Positions 55,162 to 63,279 of a DNA stretch of 64,000 nucleotides are shown here, one piece after another. The notes under the pieces are model-generated. The model was not told the DNA's origin, made no database searches, and worked only from the letters and a program-made list of their open reading frames with translations. The translations under genes and the position numbers were made by a program. Source of the DNA: Rhizobium sp. ZPR4 (GTDB taxonomy: Bacteria > Pseudomonadota > Alphaproteobacteria > Rhizobiales > Rhizobiaceae); contig NZ_CP157968.1 of NCBI RefSeq assembly GCF_040215725.1, positions 1,426,001 through 1,490,000 on the forward strand. Reading direction: 5' to 3'. The first letter of the stretch is position 1. Each line of letters starts with the position of its first letter.

Positions 55162-56064
55162 TCAGCGCTTCGTCAGTTTCAGCTTCTTGCGGACATCTTC
55201 GGGGCCGATGATGCGCGCGCCCATGCCCTCGACCACCTGCACTGCCTTTTCGACGAGCTGCGCATTGGTCGCCAGCATGCCTTTTCCGGCATAGAGATTG
55301 TCTTCCAGCCCGACGCGGACATTGCCGCCGGCAAGGATCGCCGCCGCCGGGTAGGCGAGAGCGTTGCGACCGATGGAAAAGGCCGAGAAGGTCCAGCTTT
55401 TGGGAACGTTATTGACCATCGCCATAAAGGTGTTGAGGTCATCGGGCGCCCCCCAAGGGATGCCCATGCAGAGCTGGATGAGGACCGGATCCTCGATCAA
55501 GCCCTCCTCGGCAAGCTGTTTGGCAAACCAGAGATGTCCGGTATCGAAGGCCTCGATCTCAGGGCGCACGCCGAGATCGGTCATCTTCTTTGCCATGGCC
55601 CTTAGCATCGAGGGCGTGTTGGTCATGACATAGTCGCCAAGATTGAAGTTCATCGTGCCGCAATCGAGCGTGCAGATTTCCGGCAGGCATTCGGCCACGT
55701 GGCTGACGCGCTCGGAGGCGCCTGCCATGTCGGTGCCCTTGACATTCAGCGGCAGCGGGCTCTCGACATCGCCGAAAATCAGGTCGCCGCCCATGCCGGC
55801 GGTCAGGTTCAAGACGACATCGATATCGGCCGAACGGATCCGGTCCGTGACTTCCCTATAGAGTTCGTTGCGGCGGCTGGCAGCGCCCGTTTCCGGATCG
55901 CGGACATGGCAGTGAACCACTGCCGCCCCAGCCTTGGCGGCGTCGATCGCGGAGTCGGCGATCTGCTTGGGAGTGATCGGAACATGGCTGGATTTGGAAA
56001 CCGTGTCGCCGGCGCCGGTCACGGCACAGGTGATGAAGACATCGCGGTTCATCGCAAGAGGCAT
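55162..56064 (-). CDS. BKACE (DUF849) family dehydrocarnitine cleavage enzyme
   Basis: 300 residues from the ATG at 56064 (MPLAMNRDVFITCAVTG), with GAGGGAGAAC upstream. Zn-dependent beta-keto acid cleavage TIM barrel: His51 and His53 in AAVVHCHVRDPETG as metal ligands, NLTAGMGGDL, TLDCGTMNF, EIEAFDTGHLWFA and GGNVRVGLEDN. In carnitine catabolism this family condenses 3-dehydrocarnitine with acetyl-CoA to give betainyl-CoA and acetoacetate. Its neighbour, the carnitine dehydrogenase-thioesterase, supplies the other steps. First gene of the array, next to the divergent CdhR-like regulator. Confidence 0.92.
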   Translation of the reverse strand: MPLAMNRDVFITCAVTGAGDTVSKSSHVPITPKQIADSAIDAAKAGAAVVHCHVRDPETGAASRRNELYREVTDRIRSADIDVVLNLTAGMGGDLIFGDVESPLPLNVKGTDMAGASERVSHVAECLPEICTLDCGTMNFNLGDYVMTNTPSMLRAMAKKMTDLGVRPEIEAFDTGHLWFAKQLAEEGLIEDPVLIQLCMGIPWGAPDDLNTFMAMVNNVPKSWTFSAFSIGRNALAYPAAAILAGGNVRVGLEDNLYAGKGMLATNAQLVEKAVQVVEGMGARIIGPEDVRKKLKLTKR

Positions 56065-56128
56065 TTTTGTTCTCCCTCGTATTAAGGACATTACGAGCCA
56101 TGAGACGCCTTCATGCTTTGCATTATCG

Positions 56129-56148
56129 GAAACATTCTATACAGTTTC
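56129..56148. promoter_or_regulatory. Dyad in the cdhR-BKACE divergent promoter region
   Basis: GAAAC (56129-56133) and GTTTC (56144-56148) with a 10-base centre lie 23 bases upstream of the regulator start in the 106-base divergent gap. They may be part of an AraC-type binding site. Short arms, so uncertain. Confidence 0.3.
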
Positions 56149-56170
56149 GGAATGATCGAAGGATTGCTGA

Positions 56171-57163
56171 ATGCAGACATCGGCCAACGAGACACTCGAC
56201 ATCGACCTTTTGATCCTTCCGGAGACGAACCTGATCCTGATCGCGTCGGTGATCGAGCCGCTGCGCGGTGCCAACCGTATTTCCGGAGCCGAGCTTTATC
56301 GCTGGCGTCTCTTCACGCCGGATGGATTGCCCGCGGAAACGACCAGCCTTATCCCGGTGCCGGCGTGCTCCAGCTTCCGGCCGACCTCGGATACCGCGCC
56401 GCTTTTCGTGCTCGCCAGCTACAATTGGCGGCGCAGCGCGACGCAGGCGCTGAAGATGCAGCTGTCGCAAACCGCACGCCACCGCTCGATGGTCGCCGGC
56501 ATCGAGTCCGGTACCTGGCTGCTTGCCGAGGCGAGCCTGCTCGACAATGTCTCTGCTGCCGTCCATTGGGAGGACTACGACGATTTCGCGCTTGCCTATC
56601 CGCAGGTACAGGCGGTCAGGGACCGTTACGTGATCGACGGCAAGCGGATTACCACGGCGGGTTCGTTGCCGACGGTCGATCTGATGCTGGAGCTTATCCG
56701 GCGGCGGCAAGGCTATTCGCTTGCGCTCGAGGTCAGCCGCCTGTTCATCTACGAGCCGGCGAGCACGCAGAGCGCGGCGGAGCTTTCACCATCGACGGCC
56801 GGTCTGCGTATGCGCGATCCGCGCGTGGCCCAGGCGATCCGTCTGATGGAGGATCATATCGAGCAGCCGCTGGTGCTTACGCGCCTTGCCCGCCGCATCG
56901 GCGTCAGCGCGCGTCATTTGCAGGCGCTTTTCCAGGAGAGCATCGGTGCGCCGCCGCATGTGCACTATCTGGCGCTGAGGCTCAATGCGGCGCGGCGCAA
57001 GGTCATCGAGACGAAGGCCTCGTTCGCTGAGATCGCGGCTGCGACAGGCTTCAACTCAGCGTCGGCCTTTTCCCGCAGCTATCGCGCCAGCTTTTCGGAA
57101 AGCCCATCCGGCACGCGCCGCAGGCTGCGTCGACGCTCTATGGCTGCAGCAGAGCCGACATAG
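56171..57163 (+). CDS. GlxA/CdhR-type AraC regulator (carnitine catabolism)
   Basis: 330 residues. The N-terminal 190 form a DJ-1/PfpI (class I glutamine amidotransferase-like) domain without a clear nucleophile Cys (DIDLLILPETNLILIASVIEPLRGANRISG, RHRSMVAGIESGTWLLAEASLL, ITTAGSLPTVDLMLELI). The C-terminal 100 contain the AraC HTH (QPLVLTRLARRIGVSARHLQALFQESIGAPPHVHYLALRLNAARR, FAEIAAATGFNSASAFSRSYRASF). Same class as CdhR and GbdR, which sense carnitine or betaine. Divergent from the BKACE-carnitine dehydrogenase genes, so it is the likely activator. Confidence 0.9.
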   Translation: MQTSANETLDIDLLILPETNLILIASVIEPLRGANRISGAELYRWRLFTPDGLPAETTSLIPVPACSSFRPTSDTAPLFVLASYNWRRSATQALKMQLSQTARHRSMVAGIESGTWLLAEASLLDNVSAAVHWEDYDDFALAYPQVQAVRDRYVIDGKRITTAGSLPTVDLMLELIRRRQGYSLALEVSRLFIYEPASTQSAAELSPSTAGLRMRDPRVAQAIRLMEDHIEQPLVLTRLARRIGVSARHLQALFQESIGAPPHVHYLALRLNAARRKVIETKASFAEIAAATGFNSASAFSRSYRASFSESPSGTRRRLRRRSMAAAEPT

Positions 57164-58013
57164 GCTGGAAGGCCTCGCGCACCATTTCCGCCAGTTCGCG
57201 GATCGCCTCGCTCGAATGATAAGGGTTGCGGCGAAGCACGACGCGCGACGAATCGACCGGCGGAAAACCGTCGTCGCTCGTGAGCTCCCGACAGCTATGC
57301 GGAATGTTGCTGCGCGACAGCGTCGTCACCGCAAGCCCGGCGGAGACAGCATTCTTCAAACCCGAGCTCGTGTCGGCGATGAAGGCGATGCGATAACGCC
57401 GCCCGACTTGCTCCAATGATTTCAGAGCAAAATCGCGACACCACGTCGAATCCCGATAAACGGCGATGGGGAGAGGTGTCGCCTCATGCACGCGATGTAC
57501 CACTGATGTCACCCAGACTGTCGGATCGATACAGAGAACTTCGCCGTTGCTCTGGTTATTCCAGTCGAAGACAACGGCCAGGTCCAGCTCATCTTTTTCC
57601 AGCGCCGCCAGATTATGTGCCGTGTAATCGCAGGAGACAGTGACTTCGACGGCCGGATGCCTGACTGCGAAGGCGGCCAAGGCGGCGGGAAGAATGGTCT
57701 GGCTGTATTCCTCGGGAATGCCGATCCGGACTGGTCCGTCCAGCGGCTTCGTGCGGATATTCGCAGCCGCCTCGTTCAGAAGCTCGATCACGCGCTGTGC
57801 GTAGGGAAGCAATTGAGTGCCGGCGCGGGTAAGAACGGCCCCGCGAGCGCTTCTTTCGAACAGCGTTTCGCCGATCGTCTCCTCGAGCCGCTTGATCTGG
57901 GCGCTGACGGCCGATTGAGTGCGGCCGATCCTTTGAGCGGCCGTGGAAAAATTGGATGTCTCGGTGATGACGAGAAAGGTCCGCAGCAGGTCGCTTTCGA
58001 TTGGTTCGCGCAT
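57138..58013 (-). CDS. LysR family transcriptional regulator
   Basis: 291 residues from the ATG at 58013 (MREPIESDLLRTFLVITETSNFSTAAQRIGRTQSAVSAQIKRLEETIGETLFERS); the open frame upstream has no family match. The effector domain shows GPVRIGIPEEYSQTILPAALAAFAVRHP. Its end overlaps the CdhR-like gene by 26 bases in convergent orientation. It is divergent from an EamA-family transporter, 104 bases away, which is its probable target. Confidence 0.9.
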   Translation of the reverse strand: MREPIESDLLRTFLVITETSNFSTAAQRIGRTQSAVSAQIKRLEETIGETLFERSARGAVLTRAGTQLLPYAQRVIELLNEAAANIRTKPLDGPVRIGIPEEYSQTILPAALAAFAVRHPAVEVTVSCDYTAHNLAALEKDELDLAVVFDWNNQSNGEVLCIDPTVWVTSVVHRVHEATPLPIAVYRDSTWCRDFALKSLEQVGRRYRIAFIADTSSGLKNAVSAGLAVTTLSRSNIPHSCRELTSDDGFPPVDSSRVVLRRNPYHSSEAIRELAEMVREAFQPMSALLQP

Positions 58014-58033
58014 GGCAGGCCACAAATATTTCT

Positions 58034-58046
58034 GATAGCTACTATC
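58034..58046. promoter_or_regulatory. Dyad in the LysR-EamA divergent region
   Basis: GATAG-cta-CTATC, a perfect 5-bp dyad, lies 21 bases upstream of the LysR start and 71 bases before the transporter start. Position fits a LysR site; arms are short. Confidence 0.35.
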
Positions 58047-58117
58047 TCTACTATTCGTTTGCCTGATGTCAAATATCGGCGCACACAGGGGCGTTCCTTC
58101 GTTCCTCGAGTCCATAC

Positions 58118-59026
58118 ATGACATTCCAGTTTCCGGCCCGCTCCGCTTTTGCCAGCGAATATGAGAGGGGCGTTATACTTGTGGCGACAGCAATGCTTGC
58201 GTGGAGCTGCAGCGGCATCTACGCACGCCTGCTGACCACGGACATATGGACGGCGATCGCCTGGCGATCGTTGTTCGGTGGCCTGTTCCTGCTGATCCCC
58301 AGCTTTTTCCTCGAAGGCGGGTTTTCGCGGCGGCAATGGGCGTCGATCTTTCATCCTGCCGGGCTGGCGATGCTGGCCTGCCAGACCATCAGCCAGGCGT
58401 GCTTCATCGGCGCGCTTTATACGACCACGGTCGCAAACGTGACCATGATCTATGCGACCGCGCCATTCATTGCCGCGTTCCTCAGCTGGACCATGCTGAA
58501 GGAGCGGGTGGCAAAGCGGACGCTGATCGCCGGTGGCATCTGCCTCATCGGCGTCGCGGTCATCGTCGCCTCCTCGATCGGCGGAGGTACGGGTGTCGGC
58601 GATCTGCTGGCGCTCGGCATGACGGTTACCTTCGCCCTCATCATCGTCATACCCCGCATGGATCCGAGCATCCCGATCCTGCCGTCGAGCGTCGTCAGCG
58701 GGCTTTTGACATTCGTCGTCTTCGTTCCCTTCGCGTCGACGAGCTCGGTGGACATTCACAACTGGCTGTTGCTGGCGGCTTTCGGCGCTACGAATTTCGC
58801 ATTGGCCTTCGTTCTTTTCCTTTTCGGGTCGAGAAAGATGCCTGCCGCCGATGCGGCCCTCATCAGTTCGATGGAGATCGTCCTGACGCCGTTCTGGGTC
58901 TGGCTGTTCTTCTCAGAGATGCCGCCGGTTGCCACCTTTATCGGTGGCGCGATCATTTTCGCGACGATCGTCTGGCACACGGCCATCGACCTCAGACATA
59001 GCCGCCGCCGTCGTGCACCGGTCTAG
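58118..59026 (+). CDS. EamA/DMT family transporter
   Basis: 302 residues with ten hydrophobic segments in two EamA repeats. Repeat 1 includes ATAMLAWSCSGIYARLLTTDIWTAIAWRSLFGGLFLLIPSF and TMIYATAPFIAAFLSWTMLKERVAKRTLIAGGICLIGVAVI; repeat 2 ends with AADAALISSMEIVLTPFWVWLFFSEMPPVATFIGGAIIFATIVWHT. Inner-membrane metabolite exporter or importer, often for amino acids or riboflavin. The ligand is unknown; regulation by the divergent LysR is likely. Confidence 0.9.
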   Translation: MTFQFPARSAFASEYERGVILVATAMLAWSCSGIYARLLTTDIWTAIAWRSLFGGLFLLIPSFFLEGGFSRRQWASIFHPAGLAMLACQTISQACFIGALYTTTVANVTMIYATAPFIAAFLSWTMLKERVAKRTLIAGGICLIGVAVIVASSIGGGTGVGDLLALGMTVTFALIIVIPRMDPSIPILPSSVVSGLLTFVVFVPFASTSSVDIHNWLLLAAFGATNFALAFVLFLFGSRKMPAADAALISSMEIVLTPFWVWLFFSEMPPVATFIGGAIIFATIVWHTAIDLRHSRRRRAPV

Positions 59027-59175
59027 TGGACGGCGGGGATCATGCTCCCGCCTCGGCGGATTGGACCCGGCTTTGGCAGCATCCGCGCCGAAATCCGTGT
59101 TGCGCTATGCATCGCTCGTATCTGCGCCGCCATATGGGCCGAGATTTTCTAAGACAATTCCATGTAGTTAAGCTA

Positions 59176-59227
59176 TTAGATTTTATAATAAGATCAATAT
59201 TATAAATATCTTATGATAAAAATCTAA
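59176..59227. repeat. AT-rich long imperfect palindrome
   Basis: Left arm 59176-59194 (TTAGATTTTATAATAAGAT) pairs with the right arm 59208-59227 (ATCTTATGATAAAAATCTAA): 19 of 20 positions with one mismatch and one bulged A, around a 13-base AT centre. It sits in a 330-base gap that is much AT-richer than the window, with no gene. It could be a regulatory/bent DNA site or a remnant of a small mobile element. Confidence 0.7.
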
Positions 59228-59359
59228 TGTTGTTTATGAAGTCGTTCTTTGGCGTGCTCGCCGAACCGTCATCGTTCTGAAACAAAATGTAACAACTCAT
59301 AACACCGCGTTACGTCCGAATCGGTATATTCCGCTCGTGTATAAACGAGAGGTCCCTTG

Positions 59360-59722
59360 ATGCAGGCTAACCATGTACCGTCCCCCTCGCAGGCCGATGT
59401 GCTGATCTGTCTCGATAATCAGCAGGTTGCGTCTCGCATCGGCTCGGTTCTGGCGGAGCAGGGATTGTCGGTGGCTGCCATACCGGCGACGGGTATTCGG
59501 GAATGGTTTGAACCGAACGGCTGCAAACTTGTCGTCACACATACGGCGATGATCGGCGATGTGCGCACGCGGCTGAACTTGCCGATCGTCAATCTTGAAG
59601 CGTTCATCTTCGATCGCCCGGATCATGTGGCCGAGGGTGCTGCGCGTCAGTTCGATGGCGAGGCATTCATCAAGCGGGTATTCTCCGTCATGAGCGGTAC
59701 TCAAAAGCGCGCGGCTGGCTGA
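59360..59722 (+). CDS. Hypothetical protein, receiver-like
   Basis: 120 residues from the ATG at 59360, with AGAGG nine bases upstream. Strands and helices alternate (ADVLICLDNQQVASRIGSVLAEQGLSVAAIPATGIREWFEPNGCKLVVTHTAMIGDVRTRLNLPIVNLEAFIF), like a degenerate CheY receiver. The usual acidic phosphorylation pocket is not clear: a Thr-His pair sits where Asp is expected. No partner kinase nearby. I do not recognise a named family. It is followed by convergent sugar transporter genes, with a 5-bp GAGCC/GGCTC hairpin between them. Confidence 0.65.
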   Translation: MQANHVPSPSQADVLICLDNQQVASRIGSVLAEQGLSVAAIPATGIREWFEPNGCKLVVTHTAMIGDVRTRLNLPIVNLEAFIFDRPDHVAEGAARQFDGEAFIKRVFSVMSGTQKRAAG

Positions 59723-59725
59723 TCC

Positions 59726-59739
59726 GAGCCAACCGGCTC
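59726..59739. terminator. Small hairpin between convergent genes
   Basis: GAGCC (59726-59730), loop AACC, GGCTC (59735-59739), between the stop at 59722 and the convergent stop at 59751. Weak; no U tract. Confidence 0.3.
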
Positions 59740-59750
59740 TTCGGTGTCCT

Positions 59751-60815
59751 CTACAGCCGCTGCTGACTGGCCTTGTCGAAGAAATGCAGGTTCGGGGTCT
59801 TCAGCGAGAGCTGAACCTTCTGGCCAGGCGTCAGTTCTGCCCGCTCTCTCATCACCCAGGTCAATTCCTTGCCTTCCAGATCGAGCGCGACATGCGTTTC
59901 CGAGCCAGTGGGTTCGACGACCGTGACGGTTGCGGCCACACCGCCTTCGGAGGCGAAGGAAATATCCTCCGGACGCACGCCCAGAACGACCTCCCGGCCA
60001 TCCGATTGGGCCGGGGCGTTCGACAGTTCGATGCGGGTACCGGTCGGCAGTACCAGTGCTGAAGAAGCCCCGCCCGTGATCTTGCCTTCGAGAAAGTTCA
60101 TGGCCGGTGAGCCGAGGAAGCCGGCGACGAAGACATTTTTCGGACGATCGTAAAGCTCAAGCGGCGAGCCCACCTGCTCGACCTTTCCGCCCTGCAGCAC
60201 GACGATCTTGTCGGCCATGGTCATCGCCTCGATCTGATCGTGGGTCACGTAGACGATCGTCGTCTTCAGGCGCTGATGCAGCGCCTTGATTTCGGCGCGC
60301 ATCTTCACGCGCAGCTTGGCATCGAGATTGGAAAGCGGCTCGTCGAAGAGGAAGACCTTGGGGTCGCGCACGATGGCGCGGCCCATGGCGACGCGCTGGC
60401 GCTGGCCACCGGAAAGCTGGGCGGGTTTGCGCTCCAGCAACGGCTGCAGACCCAGTATCTTGGCGGCTTCACCGACCTTCTGGTCTATCTCAGCCCGCTT
60501 TGCGCCGGCAAGCTGCAGCGCAAAGCCCATGTTCTGCGCCACGGTCATCTGCGGATAGAGCGCATAGTTCTGGAAGACCATCGCGATATCGCGATCCTTC
60601 GGCGGCAGGTCGTTGACGACCCGGCCGCCGATCGAGATCTCACCGCCGGTGATGTCCTCGAGCCCGGCAATCATGCGCAGCAGTGTAGACTTGCCGCAGC
60701 CCGATGGGCCGACGAGAATGACGAATTCGCCGTCCGAGATTTCGACATCGACGCCATGGATAATGTTTACCGCGCCGTAGGACTTCCTGACGTTCTTGAT
60801 AGTCAATCCGGACAT
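59751..60815 (-). CDS. Sugar ABC transporter ATP-binding protein, UgpC/MalK type
   Basis: 354 residues from the ATG at 60815, with AAGGGAAG upstream; the frame is open much further upstream over the neighbouring gene. Walker [11 protein letters not shown]-loop [22 protein letters not shown], signature [17 protein letters not shown], Walker [17 protein letters not shown] and H-loop [10 protein letters not shown], then a TOBE domain with [12 protein letters not shown] and [15 protein letters not shown]. Energises CUT1 sugar uptake with the two permeases further up the operon. Confidence 0.93.
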   Translation of the reverse strand: MSGLTIKNVRKSYGAVNIIHGVDVEISDGEFVILVGPSGCGKSTLLRMIAGLEDITGGEISIGGRVVNDLPPKDRDIAMVFQNYALYPQMTVAQNMGFALQLAGAKRAEIDQKVGEAAKILGLQPLLERKPAQLSGGQRQRVAMGRAIVRDPKVFLFDEPLSNLDAKLRVKMRAEIKALHQRLKTTIVYVTHDQIEAMTMADKIVVLQGGKVEQVGSPLELYDRPKNVFVAGFLGSPAMNFLEGKITGGASSALVLPTGTRIELSNAPAQSDGREVVLGVRPEDISFASEGGVAATVTVVEPTGSETHVALDLEGKELTWVMRERAELTPGQKVQLSLKTPNLHFFDKASQQRL

Positions 60816-60838
60816 GACATTCTTCCCTTCTGGATCGA

Positions 60839-62353
60839 TCAGTGCTTCTTGCGGATGCGGAGCGCCTGGTATGGCTTGCCCGGCAGTTCCACGCCGAAAG
60901 CGGCATCCGCCTTGCCGCCGCGCACGATCGCGCCGTGGCGCGTCGGATGCGGGATCGGTGCTTCCACCTTCTTTGCGGGCGTGATCGTCATCTCCCATGT
61001 GTCGATGATGTCGACGTCATAGTCCGTCCCGTCCTTCGGCAGGCCGGTGGACCAGATGACAGGCTGGTGTTCGCCGAGATAGATATAGCTGACCTCACCG
61101 TCACGCGCGCCGGAAACGCGCGTCCATGGCCACTCGCCGTAGGAGGACATCGGTTCCAGGCCGTTGACGACATCCTGCTCCAGGAGATCGCGCAGGAAGC
61201 CGATGCGCTTCCAGGCTTCGCCGCGCAGTTCGCCGCCCTTCGCCCACCAGATCAGATCTTCCGGATGCGAATAGGTTTCGCCGTGGCCGGCATAGCCGCC
61301 ACGCGTCACCGTGATCCAGAAGCGATGGACAAGCTCCTCAGCCGTCAGGTTGCCCCAGGACTGGATGATGTTGCCTTCATATTCCGGCTCGTCGTTGACG
61401 ACAGGCTTGCCATAGGCTTCACGCCATTCCTGCGTGCGCTTCACGTCCCAGTTCTGGATGCAGGTATGGGTGACCCAGGGCTTTCGATGATCGAAGTTCA
61501 TCGTCGGCTCGCCGTTGTGGATGGATTTCAGGTGGCCGTAGGGATCGTTCTCTTCGAGAATGTGGAAATAGCGATCCCACTGTTGCAACGGCTTGGTGTC
61601 GAGAAGGAAGTCATACTCGTTGGCAAGCGCCCACCAGACGTTGCGATAGGCGGCAAGCCGCGCCGCGAGATAGGCGACGTAACGGAAATCCTGTTCGGCC
61701 GACATATCGGCATAGCCCCAGCGATCATAGGGGTGGAACATGATGATGTCGGCTTCGATGCCGAGCGCGCAGAGGGCAGCGACCTGCTTTTCAAAGTGCT
61801 GGAATAGGACCGGGTTCGGCCGATCGAAGTCTTCCTTCCCATCGGCGCCCTTCTCGAAGCAGGCATAAAGAGGTTCATTGACGTTATAGGGATAGTCCTT
61901 GGGGAACACGCCCATGCGGATCTTATTGAAGCGCGACTTCTTCAGCGTTTCGAGCGTCTGCGCTTGCATGTCGAGTGGCTGGTGCGTCCAGGCATAGCAG
62001 GTCGTGCCGAACGACAGGAAAGGCTTGCCGTCGGCATAGGCGAAATGGAACTTGTTGTGGACGTGCACGGGGCCATGGTTGCCTTCGGACGGCTTGGTTG
62101 CGACGAAAGAGCCGGTCTTGCCATCCAGTTCCGATGTCTTTGAGCGCGTACGGAACGACCATTCCCCTTCATTGTCCGGCATGAAGCGAACGCGATAGAT
62201 GCCGTCGCCATCGTAAAAGCCGGGCACGCGGACTTCGCGGCTGTTCTGGCTGAAAACGGCATCGAATGCCACATCGAGATAGGGATTGCCACCGGAAGGG
62301 CCATTGAAGGCCGCTTCGAAAACTCCCCATTTTTCGACGGACGCGTTGGACAT
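60839..62353 (-). CDS. DUF5060-DUF4038 glycoside hydrolase-like protein
   Basis: 504 residues, start supported by GAGGAGAA just upstream. An N-terminal beta-sandwich domain (about residues 8-100; EAAFNGPSGGNPYLDVAF, GFYDGDGIYRVRFMPDNEGEWSFRTRS) of the DUF5060 type, a TIM-barrel of the DUF4038/apiosidase-like type (FLSFGTTCYAWTHQ, WWALANEYDF with a candidate acid, VVNDEPEYEGNIIQSWGN with candidate acidic residues, GGYAGHGETY) and a C-terminal strand region. Candidate acid/nucleophile residues lie in ANEYD and NDEPEYEG. No signal peptide, so it acts inside the cell on imported oligosaccharide. It lies between the ATPase and permease genes. Exact substrate unknown. Confidence 0.85.
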   Translation of the reverse strand: MSNASVEKWGVFEAAFNGPSGGNPYLDVAFDAVFSQNSREVRVPGFYDGDGIYRVRFMPDNEGEWSFRTRSKTSELDGKTGSFVATKPSEGNHGPVHVHNKFHFAYADGKPFLSFGTTCYAWTHQPLDMQAQTLETLKKSRFNKIRMGVFPKDYPYNVNEPLYACFEKGADGKEDFDRPNPVLFQHFEKQVAALCALGIEADIIMFHPYDRWGYADMSAEQDFRYVAYLAARLAAYRNVWWALANEYDFLLDTKPLQQWDRYFHILEENDPYGHLKSIHNGEPTMNFDHRKPWVTHTCIQNWDVKRTQEWREAYGKPVVNDEPEYEGNIIQSWGNLTAEELVHRFWITVTRGGYAGHGETYSHPEDLIWWAKGGELRGEAWKRIGFLRDLLEQDVVNGLEPMSSYGEWPWTRVSGARDGEVSYIYLGEHQPVIWSTGLPKDGTDYDVDIIDTWEMTITPAKKVEAPIPHPTRHGAIVRGGKADAAFGVELPGKPYQALRIRKKH

Positions 62354-62391
62354 GATGTTCTCCTCGGAAGATGTATGGATGGTGCGACCGC

Positions 62392-63279
62392 TCAGCCCTT
62401 GACCGCGCCGGAGGTGAGGCCGGAGACGAAGTAGCGCTGGAAGATCAGATAAACGATGGTGGCCGGCAGCACGGTCATGACGATTGCGGCGTTTAACTGC
62501 CCGTAATCATTGGAAAACTGACCCTGGAAGGACATGAGGCCAAGCGGCAGCGTCCACATGTGCTGATCCTGCAGCAGCACGAGCGCCATCGCGAATTCAT
62601 TCCACGTCGAGACGAAATCCAGGATCAGCAGCGCGGCGAGCACCGGCAGGCAGACGGGCAGGAATATCCGGCGGAAGATAGTGAAGTGGCTCGCGCCGTC
62701 AATCAACGCGGCTTCCGACAGTTCCTTCGGGATGCCTTTGAAGAAGCCATGCAGGATGAAGACCTGATAGGGCACGCCGAAGGCGATATAGGGCAGGATC
62801 ACGCCTGGATAGGTGTCGATGAGCCCGAGCGAATTGACCAGAGTGAACAGCGGCGCCAGCATGACCTGGAAGGGGATCATGGTGCCAAAGACGATGGCAA
62901 GCAGCAGCAGCTTGCTGAACCGCATGCGGATCTTGGCAAGCGCATAGGCCGCCATTGCCGAGAGGATGAGCCCGAGCGGCACCTTGATCACGGTAATAAT
63001 GGCGCTGTTCAGGAAGGCGTTGGCGAAATTGCCGCGGCCCCAGGCGCTTGAATAGTTCTCGAAGGCCGGATCGAGCGGGGGCATGAAGGCGCCCGTCGAG
63101 GTCACATCGGCTTGCGTCTTCAGCGAGGTGAAGACGATGAAGACGAAAGGTGCGAGCCAGATCGCCGCGACGACGAGGAGCGCGATCCACAAGCCGATCA
63201 GGACAGGGTCGCGCTTGCGCTTTGCAGGCGTGATGGTCTCGAAGCCATCAGACATGGATGTTGCCGATGCTGCCGTCAT
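62392..63279 (-). CDS. Carbohydrate ABC transporter permease (MalG/UgpE-like)
   Basis: 295 residues with about six helices. N-terminal MTAASATSMSDGFETITPAKRKRDP is cytoplasmic; a start at 63255 is also possible. The EAA loop SEAALIDGASHFTIFRRIFLPVCLPVLAALLILDFVSTWNEFAMAL and the C-terminal FQRYFVSGLTSGAVKG are typical of CUT1 permeases. Its start overlaps the upstream permease stop by four bases. Confidence 0.93.
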   Translation of the reverse strand: MTAASATSMSDGFETITPAKRKRDPVLIGLWIALLVVAAIWLAPFVFIVFTSLKTQADVTSTGAFMPPLDPAFENYSSAWGRGNFANAFLNSAIITVIKVPLGLILSAMAAYALAKIRMRFSKLLLLAIVFGTMIPFQVMLAPLFTLVNSLGLIDTYPGVILPYIAFGVPYQVFILHGFFKGIPKELSEAALIDGASHFTIFRRIFLPVCLPVLAALLILDFVSTWNEFAMALVLLQDQHMWTLPLGLMSFQGQFSNDYGQLNAAIVMTVLPATIVYLIFQRYFVSGLTSGAVKG

